From Roseiflexaceae bacterium UBA965 (GTDB lineage: Bacteria > Chloroflexota > Chloroflexia > Chloroflexales > Roseiflexaceae): 5,877 bases of DNA. Position numbers and translations under genes: made by a program. Below, piece after piece: positions 1 to 5,877 of the stretch. The DNA lies in NCBI GenBank assembly GCA_002292925.1, contig DBCF01000187.1:2361-8237 (forward strand). Reading direction: 5' to 3'. Within the stretch, counting starts at the first letter, position 1. Each line of letters opens with the position of its first letter. The notes beneath the pieces were generated by a model. That model was not told the DNA's origin and searched no databases. It saw only the letters and a list, made by a program, of their open reading frames with translations.

Positions 1-3000
1 CCGTTGCGATCACTGATAACACTCTGGCGCATCAATGAATCGTCTCGTACTATGCCGGTACTTGTGATAGTAAGTGTTGATTGTGACAGCGGTATGTCGT
101 CGTGGAGCGTAATTACGATGCTGACATCGTCCCCTATACGTACCGTTGTGGGCGCCTGCATGCTGAGTTGCTGGTTACGTACGATGGGGATTGCAAAATA
201 ATCGTGCCGAAGACACAGCGGGTTTTGTTGGATGATCGTAACGATAGTGGCGTTGGACTGATTATCATCGTCAAATATAAGGTTGATAATGCCGGTGCTA
301 TCGCTCACGCGTGCAGGTTCCCATGCGACTAATTGACCGTCGCTTGGGCGTTGTATCCGCATCGCGACAGTGCTGTTTGGTACCGTCACGATACCCAGTG
401 CAATTTTGCCGTGATGGCTGATTTGTGAGGTATATGTTGCTGGGGTACATTGTGGCGTTGTGACTTCTGTGCTGTATTGCCGGAATGGGTCGCTGGCTGT
501 TTGGGCGGCGATGGTTAATTGTGTGGTGGAAATTGGAATCGTGGTTGAAATGATGCCGTTTTGGATAGGCGCCCACAGCGCATGTACGCCACTTGCATCA
601 ATTTGGGCAAGGAGTGCATTGGTCTGTGTGGTAGGCCTATAAAAAAATTGCATTACTTCATTGCGGTAAATAGCAGAGAATTCGGGGATGAGGAATGGTG
701 TGCGCTCAACTGGCCCAACAATAAGAGGATGTGATTGCTGCAGAATGCCATCGGTTGCCTGAATCTGCCATTGCCCCCGGGGAACCGCTAATTCGAGGGC
801 AATATGCCCAAGGTCGTCACTCATGACCGTACGCCGAATGGCCACATACCCCTTCGTATTTTGAATGGTTAATTTGATGGGACGGATAAGGTTTTGGTTG
901 TTGGGATCGGTGATTTGGATGTGTACTGTACTGTATTTGCCGGTTTGCACCCATTGTTGCGGCGTACTGATGTGCAGTGCGCGTTGGGGGATCGGCGTAC
1001 TAATGGTCACCACACTCTTGCCTTGGGTATGTGCCACAACCGTGAGTGGTGTATCGTTTGTGGTGTTAATTTGAAACTCACCATTGACGTTGCTTGTGGT
1101 GCTACCCACGCGCTTGTTTTGTAGCCAATAAATAGTGGCTTTGGCTACAGGTTGCATGGCGTTATCAGTAATCGTTCCGCGGTACTCATCATTGGTGAAG
1201 TTGTACTGTGATTGAATGTTGAGATGGGTGCTTGTTGGTGGATGAATAATTAATGATGGAGGATTGACGATATTGTCGCCGCAGAACGTATAGATACCAA
1301 TGGCAATATCCGTGGAAATCATGATCTGTGCGTAGGTTGTGGCTTGGTTTTGGGCAAAACTGATGGTTTGGCTATAGAGTTGCATCCCCGAGACATCACA
1401 CAGTGCGATGAGGGCATTGCGAGGAGGAAGGATTGGCTCGTTGCGCGCCAGCATGACCTCGATAGTACTCCCAATAGTGGTAGTGGTATGACTACTGATG
1501 ACATGCAGGGGTGTTGGCTGTACAGGAGAGGATGCAATAATCACAACGGCTGCATCGGGTGGATTACTATCGTCAAGGAGTACGTATTTTTTGCCTTGTG
1601 TGTGGGGGCGACTCATCCAAATACCGTAATTATCACTTTGGGCTTGCTCAATTAATTGACCATCTTGAAACACAGTAATTGTGGCCGATGTCGCTATTGG
1701 GTTCGTGATACTCCCGGCAATGATATGACCACCAAGCGTCATAATCGTGAGTGTGTTCGGTAATATACGAAGTATGCGGACATCATTATTGCCGTCATCA
1801 CCTTGACCGATTGCCAATAGATAGCGACTTGGTGGTGCTTGCCAGATCTGTGGTGGTAGGACGATGCGGTGTGCGGCTTGGGGATTGGTAATGGTCTGTG
1901 TGTCAATCAAGGGCAAATCATATCGTTCTGGATCGAGTTGTTGGAGCGTCAGATCATCCATCCCAAGCACGCGTACTAGCATTGCGGGGGGAAGCGCATA
2001 CAGGCGTAGTCTTAGTATGTTGATGTTTTGATTGTCGACAATAATCCCTGTGCGTTGGTTGACGGGTACGATACTCCCCGGTGTCCCTGGCAGGGTGATA
2101 TGCGGGCTGGTGGTATCGATGATGAGTTGGCTTGTGATAGGAGTACTTAGTGTAATCCCCGTACTACTACGTAACTGCTGGTCGATGGTAATTAGCGGTT
2201 GGCTATTGGCTGCCCAGCTGCCCATGATGCGAATATCCCGGCCATTGCTGGTGATTTGGGCTGGATGGAGTGGTGGGGGGGTGAGCCCGATGGCATCGGT
2301 AATCGTACGCGTATCAATATCCGCATTAAATACAAAGCGGACGTCTTGATTGGGGGCGAGGATTTGGCCATCGCCTGGGCTTCGGGCAATCAAACGTAGT
2401 GTAGGGGGTGTGCGAAAGCGGATATGTTGGTAGGCGAGTGTGGTGGCTGCACCACCGATTTGAATCTGATAGGTTGTCTCGATTTGCCACTGTGGGAGGG
2501 GAGTGATAATCACGTTGACACTGTCATTTTCACCAGGTGTAATATCGATAGTAGTGGGGGTTGGTGGCGTGATTGCGATTGAATTGCGCAATAAATTGAC
2601 ATCAACAACACCCGTGACCCGAAAGGTGATGGGGGTGATGAGTGCGACATTTTGGCTGTTATTGGCGGGGATGATTTCGTCAATCCTGGTGGCAATCGTG
2701 TGGAACTTCCAGGTAAGCGGCGTTGCGAGGCTCCGCCCTTGGAGATCGCGCAATTGCGGGGTACTAGTAATCGTATAGCCACGATCAGCCTGCCAATGGG
2801 TGGGGCGAAACACGAGTGTTTTGGGGTCTATCCAGGTGAGTGTGCCACTGATTGGTGGCGTGATATGCAATAAATCAGTAGTAACGGGTTGTGTGAGTTG
2901 GGTTGCGGTAACCATTGGCTGTGAAAACCGCATGACCGCAAGGCTACTCAATGCCACGTCATAGCTTTGATCGGCAGGGATGAGGGTTTCGACATGGAGA

Positions 3001-3449
3001 CTTGGTGCGGTGGTAAACTGCATATTCCACGGCTGTTCCATTTTTACATCAGTTGCCATATGCAGGGTTGGCGTAATCGTCAAGAGATAACGCGTATCGG
3101 GTTGCCACGGAGTAATGGGGGTAATGGTAAGTATGGTGTTTTTGCTATCCCATTGCAATTGATATTCATGGGGTGGTGTGATTTGTAAGGCGGTTGCTAC
3201 TATTTGTCTATTGACATGCTGACTAAACTCGAGGGTGATTGTTTGATTTGCCACGAGTCGATACGTTTCGTGTGGGTGATTTACCGTAATAATGAGTGGT
3301 GGTGTATGCCATAATGATTGTACCCCGTACCATACGGTGAGTATGGTGGGAATTGCCACAATCACTACGAGCAGTGCTATCCAAAAGCGCCACAAGCGGT
3401 ATATGATGCGCATCAATATGCGTTGTCGTTGTGGGGGTAGTTGTTGCAT
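1..3449 (-). CDS. Large membrane-anchored alpha-2-macroglobulin-like protein with N-terminal Ig-like repeats (partial, C-terminus off left edge)
   Basis: Translating the minus strand from the ATG at 3449-3447 gives 1,149 codons without a stop to position 3; the gene continues beyond the window. An in-frame TAA at 3467-3465 with no start codon between makes this the first possible start; Met13 (3413) is the only close alternative. Seen: Arg-rich residues 8-21, a hydrophobic helix about 22-43 (signal anchor, no lipobox Cys), four Ig-like units of about 100 residues (52-449), then further beta-rich macroglobulin-like segments (about 450-1030). Near the end are W1043-E-P followed by D1050-S-T-G, and R1104-I-G-D, which match the pattern that opens A2M domains (W-x-P, tD-x-x-G, then R-x-G-D before the thioester region). 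Bacterial A2Ms are thought to trap attacking proteases at the cell surface; that role is inferred here. Composition is rich in Thr, Ile, Pro and Gln, with about a dozen Lys and four Cys (684, 723, 1001, 1079). The thioester motif cannot be checked because it would lie off the edge. A purely adhesive Ig-repeat protein is the main alternative. Confidence 0.8.
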   Translation of the reverse strand, partial: MQQLPPQRQRILMRIIYRLWRFWIALLVVIVAIPTILTVWYGVQSLWHTPPLIITVNHPHETYRLVANQTITLEFSQHVNRQIVATALQITPPHEYQLQWDSKNTILTITPITPWQPDTRYLLTITPTLHMATDVKMEQPWNMQFTTAPSLHVETLIPADQSYDVALSSLAVMRFSQPMVTATQLTQPVTTDLLHITPPISGTLTWIDPKTLVFRPTHWQADRGYTITSTPQLRDLQGRSLATPLTWKFHTIATRIDEIIPANNSQNVALITPITFRVTGVVDVNLLRNSIAITPPTPTTIDITPGENDSVNVIITPLPQWQIETTYQIQIGGAATTLAYQHIRFRTPPTLRLIARSPGDGQILAPNQDVRFVFNADIDTRTITDAIGLTPPPLHPAQITSNGRDIRIMGSWAANSQPLITIDQQLRSSTGITLSTPITSQLIIDTTSPHITLPGTPGSIVPVNQRTGIIVDNQNINILRLRLYALPPAMLVRVLGMDDLTLQQLDPERYDLPLIDTQTITNPQAAHRIVLPPQIWQAPPSRYLLAIGQGDDGNNDVRILRILPNTLTIMTLGGHIIAGSITNPIATSATITVFQDGQLIEQAQSDNYGIWMSRPHTQGKKYVLLDDSNPPDAAVVIIASSPVQPTPLHVISSHTTTTIGSTIEVMLARNEPILPPRNALIALCDVSGMQLYSQTISFAQNQATTYAQIMISTDIAIGIYTFCGDNIVNPPSLIIHPPTSTHLNIQSQYNFTNDEYRGTITDNAMQPVAKATIYWLQNKRVGSTTSNVNGEFQINTTNDTPLTVVAHTQGKSVVTISTPIPQRALHISTPQQWVQTGKYSTVHIQITDPNNQNLIRPIKLTIQNTKGYVAIRRTVMSDDLGHIALELAVPRGQWQIQATDGILQQSHPLIVGPVERTPFLIPEFSAIYRNEVMQFFYRPTTQTNALLAQIDASGVHALWAPIQNGIISTTIPISTTQLTIAAQTASDPFRQYSTEVTTPQCTPATYTSQISHHGKIALGIVTVPNSTVAMRIQRPSDGQLVAWEPARVSDSTGIINLIFDDDNQSNATIVTIIQQNPLCLRHDYFAIPIVRNQQLSMQAPTTVRIGDDVSIVITLHDDIPLSQSTLTITSTGIVRDDSLMRQSVISDRN
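3..332 (-). other. Start of the A2M domain (protein residues about 1040-1149)
   Basis: The last visible residues carry W1043-E-P-A-R-V followed by D1050-S-T-G and an alternating hydrophobic strand ending at F1059. About 45 residues later comes a strand pair around A1099-P and R1104-I-G-D-D. In bacterial and animal A2Ms the same order (W-x-P, D-x-x-G, then P-R-F-x-x-x-G-D) opens the PF00207 domain just ahead of the CUB and thioester domains. The intervening LPDNLTTWR-like stretch is not recognisable, so the match is diverged. From family spacing, a Cys-x-Glu-Gln thioester motif, if present, should fall one to two hundred residues further on, outside the window. Confidence 0.55.
2103..3296 (-). 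other. Four tandem Ig-like (SbsA/Big_5-type) domains in the large A2M-like protein
   Basis: Residues 52-449 of the large protein form four consecutive units of about 95-100 residues: roughly 52-150, 151-254, 255-350 and 351-449. Units 2 to 4 open with a related phrase (LIPADQS, IIPANNS, RSPGDGQ) followed about 10-15 residues later by a strand ending in a Phe (MRFSQPM, ITFRVTG, VRFVFNA). Units 1 to 3 close with a strand of the form x-F-x-T (MQFTTAP, KFHTIA, RFRTPP). This is the usual signature of bacterial Ig-like domains annotated as SbsA Ig-like or Big_5. The units are diverged in DNA, so this is a domain repeat and not a recent nucleotide duplication. They likely form a stalk lifting the macroglobulin part away from the membrane; the stalk role is inferred. 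Confidence 0.65.
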
Positions 3450-3455
3450 GATTTC

Positions 3456-3484
3456 TTGGCTCGATTATAGCACGGAGGCATACT
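3456..3484 (+). promoter_or_regulatory. Candidate sigma-70 promoter for aat
   Basis: TTGGCT at 3456-3461 and CATACT at 3479-3484 are separated by 17 bp and each match four of six consensus bases. The predicted start near 3490 would leave a leader of under 10 nt before the ATG at 3498. An alternative is TTGCAT at 3444-3449 with TATAGC at 3466-3471 (16-bp spacer). Either would overlap the minus-strand -10 element of the divergent gene, so the two promoters probably compete. Matches this weak occur by chance. Confidence 0.28.
3464..3472 (-). promoter_or_regulatory. Extended -10 promoter element for the large A2M-like gene
   Basis: On the minus strand this reads TGCTATAAT, a perfect -10 hexamer with the TG dinucleotide one base upstream (extended -10). 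No good -35 hexamer lies 16-18 bp further up, which extended -10 promoters can tolerate. Transcription would begin about 6-8 bases downstream, near 3456, leaving a leader of only about 6-8 nt before the ATG at 3449 and no room for a proper Shine-Dalgarno sequence. The message may therefore be nearly leaderless. Confidence 0.5.
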
Positions 3485-3497
3485 TAACGCATAGCCT

Positions 3498-4097
3498 ATG
3501 ACTACGCAATTAACACCACAATTACTCCTCCAGGCATATAGTACTGGCCACTTCCCAATGGACAACAACGGCCGCATCGAATGGTACAACCCCAACCCCC
3601 GTGGGATTATTCCTATCGATGAGCATTTTTATGTGCCGTCACGGTTGGCCCGCACGTATCGCTCACAACGCTATACCATTACCAGTGATCGTGCGTTTAG
3701 CGCTGTGATGCAGGCTTGTGCCTTGCCGCGTGCCGAATCACCCGGTAGTTGGATTTCGCCAGAATTTGTGGCAGTCTATACCCAGCTTCATCAGCTCGGC
3801 TATGCCCATAGTGTCGAAACATGGCTTGATGGTCAACTCGTTGGTGGCTTATATGGGGTCGCACTGGGTGGGTTATTTGCCGGTGAAAGCATGTTTAGTG
3901 TGGCGCGCGATGCCAGCAAAGTGGCCTTGATTGCCTTGGTAGAGCGGTTGCGTCGCGGTGGCTTCGTCATCCTTGATACCCAATGGGTGACGCCACATCT
4001 AGCCCAATTTGGCACGTTTTGGATGCCACAAGCGCACTATTTACAACTGTTGCCCCACGCCATCCAACGCCCCACTCAATGGATTCGCGACCTGTAG
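3498..4097 (+). CDS. aat: Leucyl/phenylalanyl-tRNA--protein transferase
   Basis: A 199-residue protein, complete from ATG to TAG. Aat moves Leu or Phe from aminoacyl-tRNA onto the N-terminal Arg or Lys of cytoplasmic proteins, creating N-degrons read by ClpS and degraded by ClpAP. Family landmarks are all visible: the LLLQAYSTGHFPM opening (9-21), WYNPNPRGIIP (29-39), SWISPEF (84-90), GYAHSVETW (101-109), GGLYGVALGGLFAGESMFS (116-134), DASKVAL (138-144), and D160-T-Q162 with TPHL following. D160, Q162 and E130 keep the spacing of the E. coli residues 186, 188 and 156 recalled as catalytically important. It is shorter than the E. coli protein (about 234) mainly at the N-terminus, as in many non-proteobacterial Aat proteins. 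The start is forced by an in-frame TAG at 3492-3494 immediately upstream and fits the family N-terminus. A GGAGG at 3474-3478 sits 19 nt before the ATG, too far for a normal ribosome binding site. Divergent from the large A2M-like gene and convergent with the protease gene. Confidence 0.95.
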   Translation: MTTQLTPQLLLQAYSTGHFPMDNNGRIEWYNPNPRGIIPIDEHFYVPSRLARTYRSQRYTITSDRAFSAVMQACALPRAESPGSWISPEFVAVYTQLHQLGYAHSVETWLDGQLVGGLYGVALGGLFAGESMFSVARDASKVALIALVERLRRGGFVILDTQWVTPHLAQFGTFWMPQAHYLQLLPHAIQRPTQWIRDL

Positions 4098-4110
4098 CGC
4101 GGTGTGCCTA
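4098..4110. other. 13-bp convergent gap between aat and the protease gene
   Basis: The stop codons of aat (plus strand) and the protease gene (minus strand) face each other across 13 bp. No hairpin followed by a T-run was found in the gap or just inside either gene, so termination is either Rho-dependent or occurs inside the opposing gene. Confidence 0.5.
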
Positions 4111-4959
4111 TCAACGCTGTATCAAAAGTGGCACGATTTTGCGAATTGTTGCGGCGGGGATGGCGTAGCCGATTCCCTCAAAGCTCCCACTACTACTTTG
4201 GATTGCCGTAGTGATGCCGAGTACCGCCCCATTAACGTCAATCAGCACCCCTCCCGAGCTGCCCGGGTTGACAGCGGCATCGATTTGGAGGATGTTGGTA
4301 TCTGGATTGCCGTCAAGGGTGCGACCAACGGCACTGATTGTGCCGAGGGTCATGGTGTCACGCAACCCGAGCGGGTTGCCGATGGTCATGACCCACATGC
4401 CGGTCATGGGGGTGCGTTGGCTAAGTTGGAGCGGTGCAATGTTGACGGGTTGCGCCAACGCAAGTACTGCAATATCACTGGCTTCGTCACGCCCAATCAC
4501 GGTAGCCGTGATTTCGTGACTGTTGCCAAACCGCACAAAATAATCGTTGCGCTCACTGACCACATGGGCGTTGGTCACCACATGCCCTTGATCATCATAC
4601 AAAAAACCACTGCCTTGGGAAATGAGCATGCTCCGCGGCGCATCGCCAGGGTGGATGGCAGGGTGACTAAACACAATGTCAATACTCGCCACTGCCGGTA
4701 CCGTTTGTTGGAATAGTTGCATCGTTTGTGCTTCAACGGCCGCTAATGGCGCTGCCGCAGTGGTATCAAGTAATGCCACTGATTCTCGCGTGGGGAAGGG
4801 TGTACGCGGTAAGCGCTCACGGATGGCCGTTGGTGCTGCTGGTATCGCGGTGGTGCTTGTGAAATCAATTTGACGGTGAAACTCATTCTGGCGATAACTA
4901 CACCCAACCAGCAAGAGCAACAATCCTAGGAGCCAGCGGTATGTGTGTGTTGTTACCAT
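4111..4959 (-). CDS. Lipoprotein trypsin-like serine protease (HtrA/DegP-like, no PDZ domain)
   Basis: A 282-residue protein. Residues 1-20 form a lipoprotein signal peptide: a short n-region with R8, hydrophobic 9-18, and lipobox L17-V-G-C20, so the mature enzyme should be lipid-anchored outside the cytoplasmic membrane. Residues 21-80 look like a flexible Thr/Ala/Pro linker. The S1C protease domain spans about 85-282, with G-S-G-F-L at 116-120, H132 in TNAHVV, D162 in SDIAVL, and S235 in the P-G-S-S-G-G motif. TIGNPLG (192-198), which shapes the oxyanion side, and the closing GIGYAIP (262-268) are also typical of HtrA. The protein ends about 14 residues after GYAIP, so the PDZ domain(s) of DegP/HtrA are missing; there is a normal TGA stop and no sign of frameshift into a PDZ downstream, where aat lies on the other strand. 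Its start overlaps the end of the SDR gene by 7 bp and lacks a clear Shine-Dalgarno, so translation is probably coupled. Likely role: envelope protein quality control or processing; the substrate is unknown. Confidence 0.9.
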   Translation of the reverse strand: MVTTHTYRWLLGLLLLLVGCSYRQNEFHRQIDFTSTTAIPAAPTAIRERLPRTPFPTRESVALLDTTAAAPLAAVEAQTMQLFQQTVPAVASIDIVFSHPAIHPGDAPRSMLISQGSGFLYDDQGHVVTNAHVVSERNDYFVRFGNSHEITATVIGRDEASDIAVLALAQPVNIAPLQLSQRTPMTGMWVMTIGNPLGLRDTMTLGTISAVGRTLDGNPDTNILQIDAAVNPGSSGGVLIDVNGAVLGITTAIQSSSGSFEGIGYAIPAATIRKIVPLLIQR

Positions 4960-5864
4960 AGATGCGCCAATGCAGTATCAACAGTGGGGTAGCGAAACGT
5001 AAATCCTGCACCAGCTAAGCGGGCTGAGGTGACGGATTGCCCACCAATCAAGAGTGCATCGGCCATTTCGCCAAACAATAACCGCAACGCGAATTGCGGC
5101 ACGGGAATCCATGAAGGGCGTTTGAGTCGTTGGGCGATGGCGTTACTAAGGGTCTGATTGTTGACGGGGTGGGGGGCACAGGCGTTGTAGACGCCGGTGG
5201 CGTGAGGGTTGTCAATCGTCCAGAGCAATAACTGCACCATGTCGGTGATATGAATCCACGAAATCATTTGCGTGCCAGGGAGTACGGGCCCCCCCACAAA
5301 AAACCGAAACGGCAAGGCCATCAACGGCAAGGCTCCACTGGTGCTATCAAGCACCACGCCGGTGCGCACAATCACACTCCGCATCCCGAGGGTGTGGGCG
5401 GGGGCAGCGGCAGATTCCCAATCAATACATAATTTTGCCAAAAAATCAGTGCCGGCAGGGGTCGCTTCGTCTGTTGCCACCCCATTTACGCCATAATACC
5501 CTGCCCCTGACGACGAAACAAACGTGGTTGGTTTGTGGGGCATCTGGGCCACTGCCGCCAACAGTTGTTGGGTGGCAGCCACGCGACTGGTGGTCAGGGT
5601 CTGTTTGTAGGTGGGTGTCCAGCGTGTGCCGGCAATCGAGGCACCAACCAAATTGACGATGGTGTCACAGCCGGTAAGGGCTGTGGCAGTCGCCTGGATG
5701 TCACGGGGATTCCATTGCACGCGTCGGGCCGCCGCTGGCAAGGCACTTTGCTGAGCAGGATTGCGCGTAAACGCAACGACGTGGTCGCCGCGGTTGATGA
5801 GTGCGTGGCTCAAGGCGCTGCCGATGAGTCCGGTGGCTCCAGTGATGGCGATATGTCGTGGCAT
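4953..5864 (-). CDS. TIGR01777/YfcH-type NAD(P)-binding SDR-family protein
   Basis: A 303-residue protein, complete. It matches the TIGR01777 group of atypical extended SDR (epimerase-like) proteins, which includes E. coli YfcH and human SDR39U1, over its whole length. The N-terminal Rossmann fold has T8-G-A-T-G-L-I-G15. Further family marks are NLVGASI (71-77), RW (81-82), SSSGAGYYG (117-125), WE (149-150), RTGVVL (167-172), GALPLMALPFR (177-187), SWIHITD (202-208), the N-x-C-A-P-x-P-V-x-N block (227-235) and a C-terminal DUF1731-like segment from RP (249-250) to the end. The usual SDR lysine four residues after the tyrosine is absent, which appears normal for this group, so the reaction is unknown; NAD(P) binding is the only safe statement. 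It is cytoplasmic, with no signal peptide. The start is supported by GGAG five bases upstream. It is the upstream partner of the protease gene, sharing 7 bp, but no functional link between the two is evident. Confidence 0.92.
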   Translation of the reverse strand: MPRHIAITGATGLIGSALSHALINRGDHVVAFTRNPAQQSALPAAARRVQWNPRDIQATATALTGCDTIVNLVGASIAGTRWTPTYKQTLTTSRVAATQQLLAAVAQMPHKPTTFVSSSGAGYYGVNGVATDEATPAGTDFLAKLCIDWESAAAPAHTLGMRSVIVRTGVVLDSTSGALPLMALPFRFFVGGPVLPGTQMISWIHITDMVQLLLWTIDNPHATGVYNACAPHPVNNQTLSNAIAQRLKRPSWIPVPQFALRLLFGEMADALLIGGQSVTSARLAGAGFTFRYPTVDTALAHLW

Positions 5865-5869
5865 AAATG

Positions 5870-5873
5870 CTCC
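5870..5873 (-). promoter_or_regulatory. Shine-Dalgarno site of the SDR-family gene
   Basis: Reads GGAG on the minus strand, five bases before the ATG at 5864. It is the only well-placed ribosome binding site in the window and fixes the start of this gene. The promoter, or any earlier gene of the operon, would lie beyond the right edge. Confidence 0.6.
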
Positions 5874-5877
5874 GTTT

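Noticed and set aside
2275..2281. Run of seven G (seven C on the coding strand) inside the Ig-like region, and seven A at 641-647
   Set aside because: Could allow slippage and phase variation, but both runs encode ordinary residues (Pro run, Phe-Phe), the frame stays intact, and seven bases is short for a phase-variable tract.
102..3188. Several plus-strand open frames of 60-105 codons in the left half
   Set aside because: All are antisense to the continuous minus-strand A2M-like frame, carry no plausible start signals, and have shadow-like composition.
3413..3595. A 60-codon minus-strand open frame across the divergent intergenic region
   Set aside because: It covers the start of aat on the opposite strand and overlaps the A2M-like N-terminus in another frame. 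The promoter element also lies inside it.
4009..4716. A 235-codon open frame on the plus strand
   Set aside because: It lies antisense to the clearly recognisable HtrA-like protease, overlaps the end of aat, and its translation shows no family features. It is a shadow.
1..5877. Search for tRNA, rRNA, CRISPR repeats, insertion-sequence ends, riboswitches and intrinsic terminators
   Set aside because: No regularly spaced direct repeats, transposase-like frames, terminal inverted repeats, cloverleaf sequences or hairpin plus T-run terminators were recognised by eye. Almost the whole window is occupied by the four coding genes.

Overview
The window reads as an ordinary chromosomal segment from a bacterium of roughly balanced base composition. 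The best guess is a member of the Chloroflexota, perhaps near Herpetosiphon or Chloroflexus. That guess rests on the style of the proteins (a very large Thr/Ile/Pro/Gln-rich extracellular alpha-2-macroglobulin-like protein with Ig-like repeats, and a short Aat), not on a marker gene, so it is tentative. No mobile element, phage gene, CRISPR array, tRNA or rRNA was seen.

Layout. (1) Positions 1-3449, minus strand: one uninterrupted reading frame of at least 1,149 codons that runs off the left edge. It encodes a membrane-anchored protein with a stalk of four Ig-like domains, then macroglobulin-type beta domains, then the start of an alpha-2-macroglobulin (A2M) domain. The thioester region and C-terminus lie outside the window. 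This gene fills more than half of the sequence. (2) Positions 3450-3497: a 48-bp divergent intergenic region with a strong extended -10 element (TGCTATAAT) facing the large gene and a weaker candidate promoter facing aat. (3) Positions 3498-4097, plus strand: aat, leucyl/phenylalanyl-tRNA-protein transferase of the N-degron pathway. (4) Positions 4111-4959, minus strand: a lipoprotein trypsin-like (HtrA/DegP family) serine protease with a full His-Asp-Ser triad but no PDZ domain, convergent with aat across a 13-bp gap. (5) Positions 4953-5864, minus strand: a TIGR01777/YfcH-type NAD(P)-binding SDR-family protein. Its 3' end overlaps the protease start by 7 bp, so the two form a likely two-gene operon, SDR gene first.

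Three of the four genes touch proteolysis: an exported protease, a protease-trap-like surface protein, and an enzyme that tags cytoplasmic proteins for degradation. They lie in three separate transcription units and work in different compartments, so a joint function is only a suggestion. The item most worth following is the divergent A2M-like protein: it is anchored by a transmembrane helix rather than a lipobox, carries an Ig-like stalk, has only four cysteines in 1,149 residues, and lacks the usual DRPxYRPG signature in the visible part.
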